Positions 1-7,953 of a stretch of DNA of 34,255 bases are shown here, piece by piece; positions within the stretch are counted from its first letter, which is position 1; each line of letters starts with the position of its first letter. Source of the stretch: Flavobacteriaceae bacterium (GTDB lineage: Bacteria > Bacteroidota > Bacteroidia > Flavobacteriales > Flavobacteriaceae). The stretch is taken from positions 1-34,255 of the forward strand of contig CANHRI010000028.1 of the NCBI GenBank assembly GCA_947463515.1. Direction: 5' to 3'. A program made the translations under genes and the position numbers. The notes beneath the pieces were generated by a model. That model saw only the letters and a program-made list of their open reading frames with translations, did no database searches and was not told the origin of the DNA.

Positions 1-3000
1 CGTGGTCAGGGTCGGACAATTGGGCGCTAGCGGGTCGAAAACACGAATATAAATGGTTTGTTGGTCAAAATCGTTGTTGCAAAACGGCTGGTTGGGCGCA
101 ATCGGATTAAACCCGGTTTGCGCATCGGTGGGGGTTAAGTGGTAACTCACCTGCACGTTGGGGTTGGTGGTAATCTCCGGAGTCTTCGTGCCCAACACAA
201 AAGTACACGCCACGCCATCGTTGTTGTCATCACACACTTCATAAGGAATGGGGGTGTTGGCCGTGGGGGCGGTGATGGGATTTACTGAAACAATACTTGT
301 ATCTGCAGCACATGGAGCGATGCCAGAAACCGTATAGGTAAAGGTACTTGGAGTAGAATTGAAACCAGGAATAAATGTTCCAGCAGCAGCATTAAATGTT
401 CCCCCTGTACCTCCTGTTCGAATCCAAGAACCACCAACTTGCTCACCCGTGATAACATCGGCTAAATTAATAGGTATTGTGGATTGACATACTGTTATTG
501 AACCGTCATTTCCAGCATTTGGAGCTACTGAAATAGAAATCGCAGCAATACTTGAATCGGGTCCGCAAGGAGCAATACCATTGATCGTGTAGGTAAAAGT
601 ACTTGTTGTAGCACCAACAGCTGGAATAAATGTACCTGCAATTGTATCAAAAGTTCCACCCGTCCCTGTGGTTCGGGTCCAAGTCCCTCCCGTTTGTTCA
701 CCTGTAATCAGGGAAAATAGGTTAACAGGAAGAGTGCTCGTTTCACAAACAGCAATAGAACCGTCATTCCCCGCAGTGGGCTGAACATTGACCGTAAGCG
801 TAGCAACACTACTATCAGCAATACAAGGAGCTATACCATTTACGGTATAGGTAAAGGTACTTGAAGTGGTTGTTAGAGAAGGGGTAAACGTACCTAAAGC
901 AGCATTAAACAATCCGCCCGTGCCGGTCGTTCTTGTCCATGTACCACCCGTTTGCTCCCCGGTGATTAGCGTAAACAAATCGATAACCGTCGAGCTAGTG
1001 TTACATATGGTCAAAGCTCCATCCGTACCTGCTTGAGGTTGTGGTTGAACGGTAATAACCACTTCACTAGAGTCATTCGCACAAGGCGTTGTCCCCGTTA
1101 AAGTATAGGCAAACACACTTGAGGTAGCTCCAAGGGCAGGTGTAAAAGTACCCGCCGTTGCATTGAAAACACCTCCTGTTCCTGAGGTTCTTGTCCAAGC
1201 TCCCCCTATCTGTTCCCCTGTAATTAATGAGAATAAATCTATAGCAACAGGACTTGTTTCACAAACGGTAGTGGCGCCATCAACCCCTGCATTGGATTGT
1301 GGCACTATGTTCACAGAAGCCACACTAGAAGAAGGCCCACAAGGAAGAACTCCAGAGATGGTGTAGGTAAACGAACTTGAAGTAGCTCCCACGGTAAGGG
1401 TGAAAGTCCCCGTAGCGGCATTGAAAATACCCCCAGTACCGGTCGTTCTCGTCCAAACTCCTCCAGTTTGCTGTCCTGAAATAACCGTACTTAAATCTAT
1501 AGTTGAGGGATCATTGCTACAAATGGAAACCGATCCGCTAGTCCCAGCATTGGGCTGTGAAACAACATTTACTGTTGCCACACTACTATCATCTACACAA
1601 GGGGCTGCACCTACTATAGTGTAAGTGAATGTACTAGTAGTAACTCCAGGAGCGGGTGTAAATGTTCCAGCAGCTGCGTTAAATACACCGCCAGCACCTG
1701 TAGTGCGAACCCATGTACCGCCCACTTCTTCTCCAGAAATTAGAGCGAATAAATTGATTGTAGTAGCACTTGTTTCACAAATTTGAATTTGCCCATCAAG
1801 TCCAGCATCAGGTTGAGAATTAATAATTACAGAAGCAACACTAGAATCATTTGGACAAGGTGGCACTCCGTTAACCGTATACGTAAAGGCACTCGAAGTA
1901 CTTCCTGCTGTAGGGGTAAATGACCCTGCCGCAGCATTGAAAACACCGCCTGTTCCCGATGTTCTTACCCATGTTCCTCCAGGATCTTGACCCGAGATGA
2001 GGGTATTTAAATTAATCGTAGCCGTATTGGTTTCACAAATAGTAAGTGAACCATCTGAACCTGCATTTGCCCCGTCATTCACCACGACTTGGATTACTTG
2101 ATTCGGACGACAGGTTGCATCCGAGGGAGTTGGATTCAAAACTGCATATACATAGTAGTTACCTGGTACATTCGGCAATGAGCCCGTTGTCCCAAGTACG
2201 CCTGCATCGAAGGTAGCGACGCCTGCTGCTGGAGTTACCGTCCCCAATAGAGTCCCACCAGAGTACATCGCATCCCCTGTTTGAGGGGTATTGAAATAGA
2301 CAAATTTGATGGAGTTTGCGGCTGTAGCATTGGTAGTTACACTAAATACAGTGGGATCTGCACCCTCACACAAAACTTGATTACTAGAGGGATTTGTAAT
2401 TGTTTCGCATACCGCAGCATAATTTAATGTAAAGGTACGAACCGTCAAACAAGGGTACGTTCCAAATTGATCATACACTAATGCGTAAATGGTTTGTCCA
2501 TTGGACAATGAGGGATACGCATTGATATTGGTTATTTCATTTTGTTGGTTTTGTAAATCCGTGATACTTGTATAATAACTTACTGCAAAGTCTCCAGGAT
2601 TTGGAATACCGTTGAGGATTATTGGAGTGTTGGTGGAAAGATTAAAAATAGTATTCAACCCTACATTAAACAAATCTAATGGAGTTCCAGCAGGCAATAA
2701 TGGATAGGTTTCTACCAAAAAGGAATTAGAAACAGGAATCTGACATCCTCCTGGTGCGATTACTTCAACCGAATATGTACCCGCTTGTGTTACAGATAGT
2801 ACGTTAGAGGGCCCTGATTGCACTAAGGTGGGTCCATTAAACCAATTATAGGTGGCGCCTGAAATTAAAGTTCCTACAACAATATCTTGCGGACTACCAG
2901 CACACAAAGCAGTACCTGCTGCCAACGTAAATCCTGGCAACCCACCCGTTGTTGGATCGGAAGCAATTTCTAATTCCCCGATATCAAAACTTCCTCCTGC

Positions 3001-3834
3001 TAAAAATACAGCGGAATCAAAACTTTGGTCATTTCGATCGGCAATAACCAATTTAATATGATACGTTTCATTTGGAACAACCGCTGAAGAAGCCGTCATT
3101 CGAATGGTATGTCCATTGAAATTTGTAGCTGTAATCGCTGGCCCAACAACATTATACACTCCAAAGAAATTTTGATTAACAGACCCACAAGTCGTGTTAT
3201 AAGCATCACTTCGAATAGTAGTCACCGATATTGGATCGGGAGTATTGGGTACCAATGCTAGATTTGTGACAGGTGTCCCCTGCGTTGTATTTTGGAGAAA
3301 AAAGGCAAAAGCATCGGAATAGTCACATTGAAATGTTCCATATTCTTCCGAAGCAAACAAAAAGTCAAAACTCATACTGTTTGCAAAAGGAACAAAATCA
3401 AACTCTAGAATCGTTGCATTATTGTAACTATTTAACTGAGGGTCAATTCCTAAGGCATCTATATAATCAAAAAGCTCTGTGTCCCCAGGCCATGTAAAAG
3501 CACCATTACTTTGTGTATTGGCATTAGGTCCTGCAGCAGCTGTAGCCCTACCCGTACTCAATATCACTCCGTTGGCCAATGGAAATGTGGTATTCACATT
3601 GGTAAAATAACCAATTCCATTATCGGGTTGCCCTGCTGTTACGGATCCAAAGTTAGTTCCAGTACTCCAAGTCACATTAGAAATGGTCCCCACACAGGCT
3701 GCTCCACCTGAACCTCCTGAAAAAAGAACTTGGCTAACTAATTGAGGGACAGTATAGGTAGTTAAGTCTACATTAATAGCTTGTGAGAATCCAAGTTGCA
3801 TTCCCAATAAAAAAAGAAGTAATTTTCCTCTCAT
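1..3834 (-). CDS. Giant secreted choice-of-anchor L repeat protein (C-terminus outside window)
   Basis: An open frame of 1278 codons runs without a stop from ATG at 3834 to the window edge. Residues 1-18 form a signal peptide (MRGKLLLFLLGMQLGFSQ). Residues of roughly 25-270 match the choice-of-anchor L domain: LVSQVLFSGGSG near the start, SNVTWSTG, GVILSTG, and the SEEYGTF and DAFAFFL segments. A PKD/Ig-like stretch follows, with a CxGSP turn and a YNWFNG strand. Then come seven tandem repeats of about 86 residues, and a segment containing YEVCDDNNDG and VSYHLTPTDA, of a type common in flavobacterial secreted adhesins. The family is usually exported by the type IX system through a C-terminal sorting domain, which would lie beyond the window; this is inferred. 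The likely role is a cell-surface or gliding adhesin, but no substrate can be named. Both frame ends agree, so I see no frameshift. Confidence 0.88.
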   Translation of the reverse strand, partial: MRGKLLLFLLGMQLGFSQAINVDLTTYTVPQLVSQVLFSGGSGGAACVGTISNVTWSTGTNFGSVTAGQPDNGIGYFTNVNTTFPLANGVILSTGRATAAAGPNANTQSNGAFTWPGDTELFDYIDALGIDPQLNSYNNATILEFDFVPFANSMSFDFLFASEEYGTFQCDYSDAFAFFLQNTTQGTPVTNLALVPNTPDPISVTTIRSDAYNTTCGSVNQNFFGVYNVVGPAITATNFNGHTIRMTASSAVVPNETYHIKLVIADRNDQSFDSAVFLAGGSFDIGELEIASDPTTGGLPGFTLAAGTALCAGSPQDIVVGTLISGATYNWFNGPTLVQSGPSNVLSVTQAGTYSVEVIAPGGCQIPVSNSFLVETYPLLPAGTPLDLFNVGLNTIFNLSTNTPIILNGIPNPGDFAVSYYTSITDLQNQQNEITNINAYPSLSNGQTIYALVYDQFGTYPCLTVRTFTLNYAAVCETITNPSSNQVLCEGADPTVFSVTTNATAANSIKFVYFNTPQTGDAMYSGGTLLGTVTPAAGVATFDAGVLGTTGSLPNVPGNYYVYAVLNPTPSDATCRPNQVIQVVVNDGANAGSDGSLTICETNTATINLNTLISGQDPGGTWVRTSGTGGVFNAAAGSFTPTAGSTSSAFTYTVNGVPPCPNDSSVASVIINSQPDAGLDGQIQICETSATTINLFALISGEEVGGTWVRTTGAGGVFNAAAGTFTPAPGVTTSTFTYTIVGAAPCVDDSSVATVNVVSQPNAGTSGSVSICSNDPSTIDLSTVISGQQTGGVWTRTTGTGGIFNAATGTFTLTVGATSSSFTYTISGVLPCGPSSSVASVNIVPQSNAGVDGATTVCETSPVAIDLFSLITGEQIGGAWTRTSGTGGVFNATAGTFTPALGATSSVFAYTLTGTTPCANDSSEVVITVQPQPQAGTDGALTICNTSSTVIDLFTLITGEQTGGTWTRTTGTGGLFNAALGTFTPSLTTTSSTFTYTVNGIAPCIADSSVATLTVNVQPTAGNDGSIAVCETSTLPVNLFSLITGEQTGGTWTRTTGTGGTFDTIAGTFIPAVGATTSTFTYTINGIAPCGPDSSIAAISISVAPNAGNDGSITVCQSTIPINLADVITGEQVGGSWIRTGGTGGTFNAAAGTFIPGFNSTPSTFTYTVSGIAPCAADTSIVSVNPITAPTANTPIPYEVCDDNNDGVACTFVLGTKTPEITTNPNVQVSYHLTPTDAQTGFNPIAPNQPFCNNDFDQQTIYIRVFDPLAPNCPTLTT
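270..2072 (-). repeat. Seven tandem ~258-bp coding repeats
   Basis: Inside the large secreted protein, units recur every 255-261 bases. Each begins with an AGxDG turn, then (I/V)CxxS/T, IxLxxLI(S/T)G(E/Q), GGxWxRTxGTGGxFNAAAGTFTP, a Ser/Thr-rich segment, FTYTxxGxxPC and a short strand. Two Cys per unit are conserved (ICET and PC), which suggests a disulfide in each domain. The units differ at the DNA level, so the array is not a very recent expansion. Confidence 0.85.
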
Positions 3835-3906
3835 TCGAATCTAATTTGAAACAAAAAAAGCGATTCTTCTGAAACGGTAATTTTGTTAATTAATTGTTTA
3901 AAACTT

Positions 3907-3914
3907 CAAATATA
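3907..3914 (-). promoter_or_regulatory. -7 element for the giant secreted protein
   Basis: The minus strand reads TATATTTG, a full match to the Bacteroidota -7 consensus TAnnTTTG, about 73 bases upstream of the ATG. No clear -33 TTTG is visible at the usual distance. It lies about 25 bases from the divergent promoter of the NifU-family gene. Confidence 0.4.
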
Positions 3915-3938
3915 AATATTCTCAAAAAATAACTTTGT

Positions 3939-3946
3939 TAAATTTG
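3939..3946 (+). promoter_or_regulatory. -7 element for the NifU-family gene
   Basis: TAAATTTG matches TAnnTTTG and sits 20 bases before the ATG at 3967, giving a short leader. The -33 element is not clear. Confidence 0.5.
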
Positions 3947-3966
3947 CAGAAATTAGCCTTAAACAC

Positions 3967-4860
3967 ATGAAAATTACGATAAAAGAAACCCAAAATCCTA
4001 CGATTTTAAAATTTGAATTTTCTGATTTTTTTACCCGCGGGAAAAATTATGAATTTAAAAACATTGACGAAGCTCAAAATTCACCGCTAGCACAAAAATT
4101 GTTCTACTTGCCTTTTGTAAAAACAGTTTATATTTCAGGGAATTTTGTAGCCATTGAACGATTTAGTATTGTAGAATGGGCCGATGTTCAACAGGAAGTC
4201 GCCGAACAAATAGAAACCTTCTTGGCTAAAGGCGGAAAAGTGCTTTTGGAAGATACGGCTCCAAAGAAGATTCCTATTTCTGTCTATGGCGAAACCACCC
4301 CGAATCCCGCTACCTTGAAATTTGTCGTCAACCGAAAAATCACGCCTCAAGCGGTCGAATTTAAAAATATTGATGCAACCAAAGTATCTCCCCTAGCCCA
4401 AGCTTTGTTTCAATTTCCATTTGTCAAAGAATTGTTTTTCGACGAAAATTACATCTCTATTACCAAATACGACATCGCCTCCTGGGATGAAGTAACCTTA
4501 GAATTGCGTTCGTTTATCAAAGAATACATTGAAAATGGTGGCGTCGTTGTGGAGGAAAATCTTTTGGAACAAGCGCCTCAACAGGAAAAGCAGCAAATCA
4601 AGAATTTTGATCATTTGGACACCACCTCACAACAAATCATCAACATCTTGGAAGAATATGTGAAACCAGCCGTAGCAGCCGATGGAGGAAATATTCTTTT
4701 TGATTCTTTTGATGAAAATACGAAGCGAGTAAAAGTGGTATTGCAAGGCTCCTGCAACGGTTGTCCCTCCTCTACTTTTACGCTTAAAAATGGGATTGAA
4801 AACATGTTGAAAGACATGCTTAAAGATCCCGAAATCGTAGTTGAAGCGCTAAATTCGTAA
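3967..4860 (+). CDS. NifU-family Fe-S scaffold with two Nfu_N domains
   Basis: This 297-residue protein carries two copies of the Nfu N-terminal domain (about residues 5-90 and 108-193). They share the patterns NPxxLKF, EFKNIDxxxxSPLAQxLFxxPFVK and a W-(D/A)-V/E segment. A C-terminal NifU domain (about 215-297) contains GSCNGCPSS, with Cys263 and Cys266 as the CxxC that holds a bridging [4Fe-4S] cluster. Nfu proteins assemble clusters and pass them to cytosolic apo-proteins. The tandem N-terminal duplication is, from memory, usual in flavobacterial homologues. The stop is followed after only 3 bases by the ATG of the DUF885 gene, so the two are probably co-transcribed. Confidence 0.93.
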   Translation: MKITIKETQNPTILKFEFSDFFTRGKNYEFKNIDEAQNSPLAQKLFYLPFVKTVYISGNFVAIERFSIVEWADVQQEVAEQIETFLAKGGKVLLEDTAPKKIPISVYGETTPNPATLKFVVNRKITPQAVEFKNIDATKVSPLAQALFQFPFVKELFFDENYISITKYDIASWDEVTLELRSFIKEYIENGGVVVEENLLEQAPQQEKQQIKNFDHLDTTSQQIINILEEYVKPAVAADGGNILFDSFDENTKRVKVVLQGSCNGCPSSTFTLKNGIENMLKDMLKDPEIVVEALNS

Positions 4861-4863
4861 AGC

Positions 4864-6624
4864 ATGAAAAAAATAGCATTCCTGTTCCTGTTGGGACTCT
4901 TTGGTGCCATTGGCTGTCAAAAAAACAAGCCTAAAGTTGATTTTTCGAAGATAACCCAAACCTATTTTGAAGGTAAAAACCGTCTTAATCCCTTGGATGC
5001 AACGGTAAATGGTCAATCGAAATTCAACGACCAATTGCAGTTTGAAATGACCGAAGGTTATCGAAAAGCACAACAAGAATTTTACACGCAAACCAAAACC
5101 CAGTTAGCCGATGTGGACTATGAATCGCTGACGGCTGAAGAAAAAATAAGTTACGATATCATACAATGGGAAGTTGCTGTAGGAGAAGAACTTTTAAAAC
5201 ATCCCACGCATTACATCCCCATCAATCAATTCTCAGGAACGCATTTAACCATGGGTCAGTATGCGGGTGCTGAAAGTGCACAACCTTTTAAAAATGAAAA
5301 AGATTACCGCAACTTTTTACGCCGAATAGAATTGTTTGCCGTGTGGATGGATTCGGCTCAAGTGGCGATGAAAAAAGGAATGAAAAAAGGATACGTGCTT
5401 CCCAAAGCATTGACCGAAAAATTGATTCCACAGTTTGAAGACATGGTAACCGAAAAGCCTGAAGACCATTTGTACTTCACCGCGATCACCAAATTACCCT
5501 CCACTATTGATGCGGCAACACAACAAAAATTGACTAAAGCCTACCGTGAAACGATTCAAAACCAATTGGTTCCCTCGTTTCAACGTATGGTTGCCTTCTT
5601 GAAAAACGATTATCTGCCACAAGCGCGAAAAAGCAGTGGCATCGGTAGTTTGGAGGGAGGAAAAGCCTGGTATGCCGCCCTGGCCAAGCAATGGACTACA
5701 ACGACCAAAACGCCCGATGAAATTCACCAATTGGGACTGAAAGAGGTAGCTCGTATTAAAAGTGAGATGGAAAAGGTAAAAAACCAAGTTGGATTCAAAG
5801 GCAGTATCATCGAATTTTTCGATTTTGTGCGCAACAAAAAAGAACTCATGCCGTTCAAGTCGCCTGAGGAGGTCATAGCCAATTTTGAAAAAATTCATAC
5901 GACCATCAAACCCAATGTGGATAAGTTATTTGCATTGCAACCCAAAACGTCTTTTCGCGTAAAACGGACAGAGGCTTTTCGTGAAAAAACAGCCAGTGCC
6001 GAATATGTACAAGGCGCCACCGACGGATCGCGCCCCGGCACATTCTACGTCCCTATTCCCGATGTGACCAAATACAATTACTATGGTGATGAAGATTTGT
6101 TTTTGCACGAAGCGATTCCTGGCCATCACTTTCAAATATCCTTGCAACAAGAAAATAAAAGTCTACCTGACTTTCGTAAATTCAATTGGTTTGGCGCTTA
6201 TGGTGAAGGCTGGGCGTTGTATACCGAAAGTTTAGGATTTGAATTGGGGCTATACCGCGATCCATACCAATACTTTGGCATGTTGAGTAGTGAAATGCAC
6301 CGCGCCATTCGTTTGGTTGTCGATACCGGAATTCACACCAAAGGATGGACTCGTGAACAAGCCATCGCCTATTCTTTAGCCAACGAAGCCGAAAGTGAAG
6401 CGAGTATTATCGCCGAAATTGAGCGTTACATGGCCATTCCTGGGCAAGCACTATCCTATAAAATTGGGCAACTCAAAATTATGGAACTGCGTAAAAAAGC
6501 AGCCAAGGAAATGGGCAAACGCTTTGACATCAAGAAATTCCATCAAATCGTTTTGGAATCAGGAGTAATGCCTCTTGCCTTGTTGGAACAAAAAGTACAA
6601 CGTTGGATGGATTCCACAAAATAA
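4864..6624 (+). CDS. DUF885 lipoprotein, predicted zinc metallopeptidase
   Basis: The 586-residue protein begins with a lipoprotein signal: hydrophobic residues 4-16 and a lipobox ending at Cys18 (GAIGC). The DUF885 signature HEAIPGHHFQ lies at residues 415-424, with His415, Glu416 and His421/His422 as likely metal ligands or catalytic residues. GEGWALYTE follows, with Glu448 and Glu455 as further candidate ligands. Length and motif order fit the full DUF885 family, members of which are predicted peptidases. It is probably anchored in a membrane and acts on peptides outside the cytoplasm; the substrate is unknown. It starts 3 bases after the NifU-family gene and ends at a strong terminator. 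Confidence 0.9.
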   Translation: MKKIAFLFLLGLFGAIGCQKNKPKVDFSKITQTYFEGKNRLNPLDATVNGQSKFNDQLQFEMTEGYRKAQQEFYTQTKTQLADVDYESLTAEEKISYDIIQWEVAVGEELLKHPTHYIPINQFSGTHLTMGQYAGAESAQPFKNEKDYRNFLRRIELFAVWMDSAQVAMKKGMKKGYVLPKALTEKLIPQFEDMVTEKPEDHLYFTAITKLPSTIDAATQQKLTKAYRETIQNQLVPSFQRMVAFLKNDYLPQARKSSGIGSLEGGKAWYAALAKQWTTTTKTPDEIHQLGLKEVARIKSEMEKVKNQVGFKGSIIEFFDFVRNKKELMPFKSPEEVIANFEKIHTTIKPNVDKLFALQPKTSFRVKRTEAFREKTASAEYVQGATDGSRPGTFYVPIPDVTKYNYYGDEDLFLHEAIPGHHFQISLQQENKSLPDFRKFNWFGAYGEGWALYTESLGFELGLYRDPYQYFGMLSSEMHRAIRLVVDTGIHTKGWTREQAIAYSLANEAESEASIIAEIERYMAIPGQALSYKIGQLKIMELRKKAAKEMGKRFDIKKFHQIVLESGVMPLALLEQKVQRWMDSTK

Positions 6625-6626
6625 TT

Positions 6627-6653
6627 AAAAAGCCCCACATTCGGGGCTTTTTT
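6627..6653. terminator. Bidirectional intrinsic terminator
   Basis: AAAAAGCCCC and GGGGCTTTTTT flank a 6-base loop, so there is a T tract on both strands. It serves the DUF885 gene (plus) and the convergent minus-strand gene, whose TAA stop overlaps its edge at 6652-6654. Confidence 0.9.
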
Positions 6654-7416
6654 AAGGTTTCATCTTTTCTTCTACTTTTTTGAAATCAATGGCTTTGCCG
6701 TCGATGTCGTAAAATTGATAGCGGTATTTGAGTTTCCCGTTGAGTTCTTCAATATCCACATGCATTTGGTAAAAACCGCCATTCCACTCCAAAATAATGT
6801 CAAAATAATAATCGCCCACCCCGAAGCTGGAAGGTAAATTACAAACATACACTTGCTTTTTGGACTTTAAATTGAGCGTTGGAATTTCCACATTTTGATA
6901 CGCTCCAACATCTTCGGTACTAAAGGTGCGCCCCATATAGCTGTAATCTTTCGCCTTCTTTTTGCGGCTGACTCCATTTTCAGTATAGATATCTTTTATT
7001 GAAAAAATAACATCCTTCAACGAGAATTTACCCGTATTTACCAAATTGAATTTAAGTTGATGAATGTAGGTCAAACGCTCCCCTTTTTTTCGTACTTCAT
7101 TAACTTCACGTGATTCACTGAGATCGGTCTCGGTGACCTCTACAATCGGAATATTATCGGAGGCAATTTGGGCTTCGAGGTTGGGCTTGACCTCTTCTAA
7201 CTTGGTCTCATTTTCGACCAAGTGCTCTTTTGTTTCGACGATATCTTCTTGGATTTCTTCAATTGCTCGGTTGGCACGATCCACTTTCAATTCGCCCGTT
7301 TCCTGCTTGGTTTTGGCGACTTCGTTGGAACTATATAAATAAAACAAGGCGCCTGTCACAAGGACAATGCCTATAAATGCTACTATTAATGCAATCATAA
7401 CGGTACTCTTTTTCAT
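6652..7416 (-). CDS. Unknown membrane-anchored coiled-coil protein
   Basis: I do not recognise this 254-residue protein. Residues 6-29 are one transmembrane segment (signal anchor) after a short MKKST start. Residues of about 35-85 are charged and Glu/Lys-rich, probably a coiled coil. Residues of about 115-235 look like a beta-rich domain with alternating hydrophobic strands (LKFNLVNTG, VIFSIKDIY, YYFDIILEW), possibly Ig-like. That topology would place the C-terminal domain outside the inner membrane. It is a single-gene unit with its own promoter and terminator. A sequence resembling a LytTR binding site lies upstream (7485-7515), which could link it to the LytTR regulator encoded near 12 kb; that link is inference. 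Confidence 0.85.
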   Translation of the reverse strand: MKKSTVMIALIVAFIGIVLVTGALFYLYSSNEVAKTKQETGELKVDRANRAIEEIQEDIVETKEHLVENETKLEEVKPNLEAQIASDNIPIVEVTETDLSESREVNEVRKKGERLTYIHQLKFNLVNTGKFSLKDVIFSIKDIYTENGVSRKKKAKDYSYMGRTFSTEDVGAYQNVEIPTLNLKSKKQVYVCNLPSSFGVGDYYFDIILEWNGGFYQMHVDIEELNGKLKYRYQFYDIDGKAIDFKKVEEKMKP

Positions 7417-7436
7417 AAACCCTAACCGGAATGGTA

Positions 7437-7444
7437 CAAAAATA
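7437..7444 (-). promoter_or_regulatory. -7 element for the unknown membrane protein
   Basis: The minus strand reads TATTTTTG, matching TAnnTTTG, about 21 bases before the ATG at 7416. A TTG occurs at 7458-7460, with a spacer of only 13 bases. Confidence 0.4.
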
Positions 7445-7484
7445 AGTAAGCTTTTGACAATGTTAACCTTTATAAGAACAAGTT

Positions 7485-7515
7485 CTTAACAGAAAGACAA
7501 AACGTTATTAACTGT
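7485..7515 (-). promoter_or_regulatory. Candidate LytTR-type binding site
   Basis: On the minus strand, ACAGTTAAT (7507-7515) and TCTGTTAAG (7485-7493) are direct 9-mers separated by 13 bases. They match the published LytTR half-site consensus [TA][AC][CA]GTTN[AG][TG] at 9/9 and 8/9 positions, with the expected 12-13 base spacing. The site lies about 25 bases upstream of a TTG that could be part of the promoter, a position suited to activation. No binding data are available. Confidence 0.4.
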
Positions 7516-7618
7516 AGACGAAAAATTAGAGATAGCTTAAATTTTTATAAAGTTGAAAACCCTCCCGAATCGTTCCTCTCGGGATAAACTACACTTCGGG
7601 GGAACCTACACGAAAAAA

Positions 7619-7642
7619 AAATCCAGACTATCGTCTGGATTT
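7619..7642 (-). terminator. Second (distal) terminator behind tRNA-Leu
   Basis: AAATCCAGAC and GTCTGGATTT pair around a TATC loop. On the minus strand the hairpin is followed by a run of T. It duplicates the hairpin at 7691-7714. Confidence 0.75.
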
Positions 7643-7690
7643 GTGCGGGTGATAGCCCCGAACATTCGGGGGAACCTACGCGCAAAAAAA

Positions 7691-7714
7691 AAATCCAGAC
7701 TCTCGTCTGGATTT
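7691..7714 (-). terminator. Terminator of tRNA-Leu
   Basis: AAATCCAGAC and GTCTGGATTT pair around a TCTC loop, two bases beyond the tRNA 3' end, with a long T run on the minus strand. Confidence 0.85.
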
Positions 7715-7716
7715 TG

Positions 7717-7798
7717 TGCGGGTAATAGGACTCGAACCTACACGCCTTGCGGCACCAGATCCTAAGTCTGGCACGTCTACCAATTTCGCCACACCCGC
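7717..7798 (-). tRNA. tRNA-Leu (anticodon TAG)
   Basis: The minus strand folds as a class II tRNA of 82 bases. The acceptor stem is GCGGGTG/TACCCGC with discriminator A, the D arm contains TTGGTAGAC, and the anticodon stem CCAGA/TCTGG encloses CTTAGGA. There is a short variable arm, and the T arm contains GGTTCGAGTCC. The loop gives anticodon TAG, reading CUN leucine codons. CCA is not encoded. Confidence 0.95.
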
Positions 7799-7811
7799 AA
7801 AAAGGTGAGTG

Positions 7812-7841
7812 CAAATATAGGCATTATTTTGAATTTGCAAA
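7812..7841 (-). promoter_or_regulatory. Promoter of tRNA-Leu
   Basis: On the minus strand, TTTG (7838-7841) is followed after 18 bases by TATATTTG (7812-7819), which fits the Bacteroidota -33/-7 promoter. It is placed 14 bases before the tRNA 5' end. Confidence 0.7.
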
Positions 7842-7922
7842 CCTCAACATTCAATTTCGAAAAAAAAGTAGGTCAGATGAAAATTGCGTTTTAGAAATGA
7901 AAAAGATTGGCTTTTGAATTTG

Positions 7923-7930
7923 TATATTTG
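7923..7930 (+). promoter_or_regulatory. -7 element for the M20 dipeptidase gene
   Basis: TATATTTG matches TAnnTTTG, 23 bases before the ATG at 7954. The -33 element is uncertain; a TTG at 7907-7909 is closer than usual. Confidence 0.45.
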
Positions 7931-7953
7931 GAGTTAGTAATTAAAAACCAAAC

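Larger units (their letters stand above)
7596..7728 (-). repeat. Tandem copies of tRNA-Leu 3' end plus terminator
   Basis: A unit of about 62 bases occurs twice with a period of about 72. Read on the plus strand, each unit holds TTCGGGGGAACCTAC, an A tract, the AAATCCAGAC hairpin and TGCGGGTRATAG. The last segment is the complement of the tRNA-Leu acceptor end. The upstream copy therefore resembles a degenerate tRNA 3' half in which a CCCCGAA/TTCGGGG palindrome replaces part of the T arm. Confidence 0.7.

Noticed and set aside
1163-1624. Two plus-strand frames near 1.2-1.6 kb with similar sequences
   Set aside because: Their similarity only reflects the tandem repeats of the minus-strand adhesin read on the opposite strand.
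4849-6150. Minus-strand frames within the DUF885 gene
   Set aside because: All are antisense to a gene with intact metallopeptidase motifs and lipobox.
7545-7814. Open frame of 89 codons on the minus strand over tRNA-Leu
   Set aside because: It reads straight through the tRNA and the tandem terminator repeats; such frames at tRNA genes are a common artefact.
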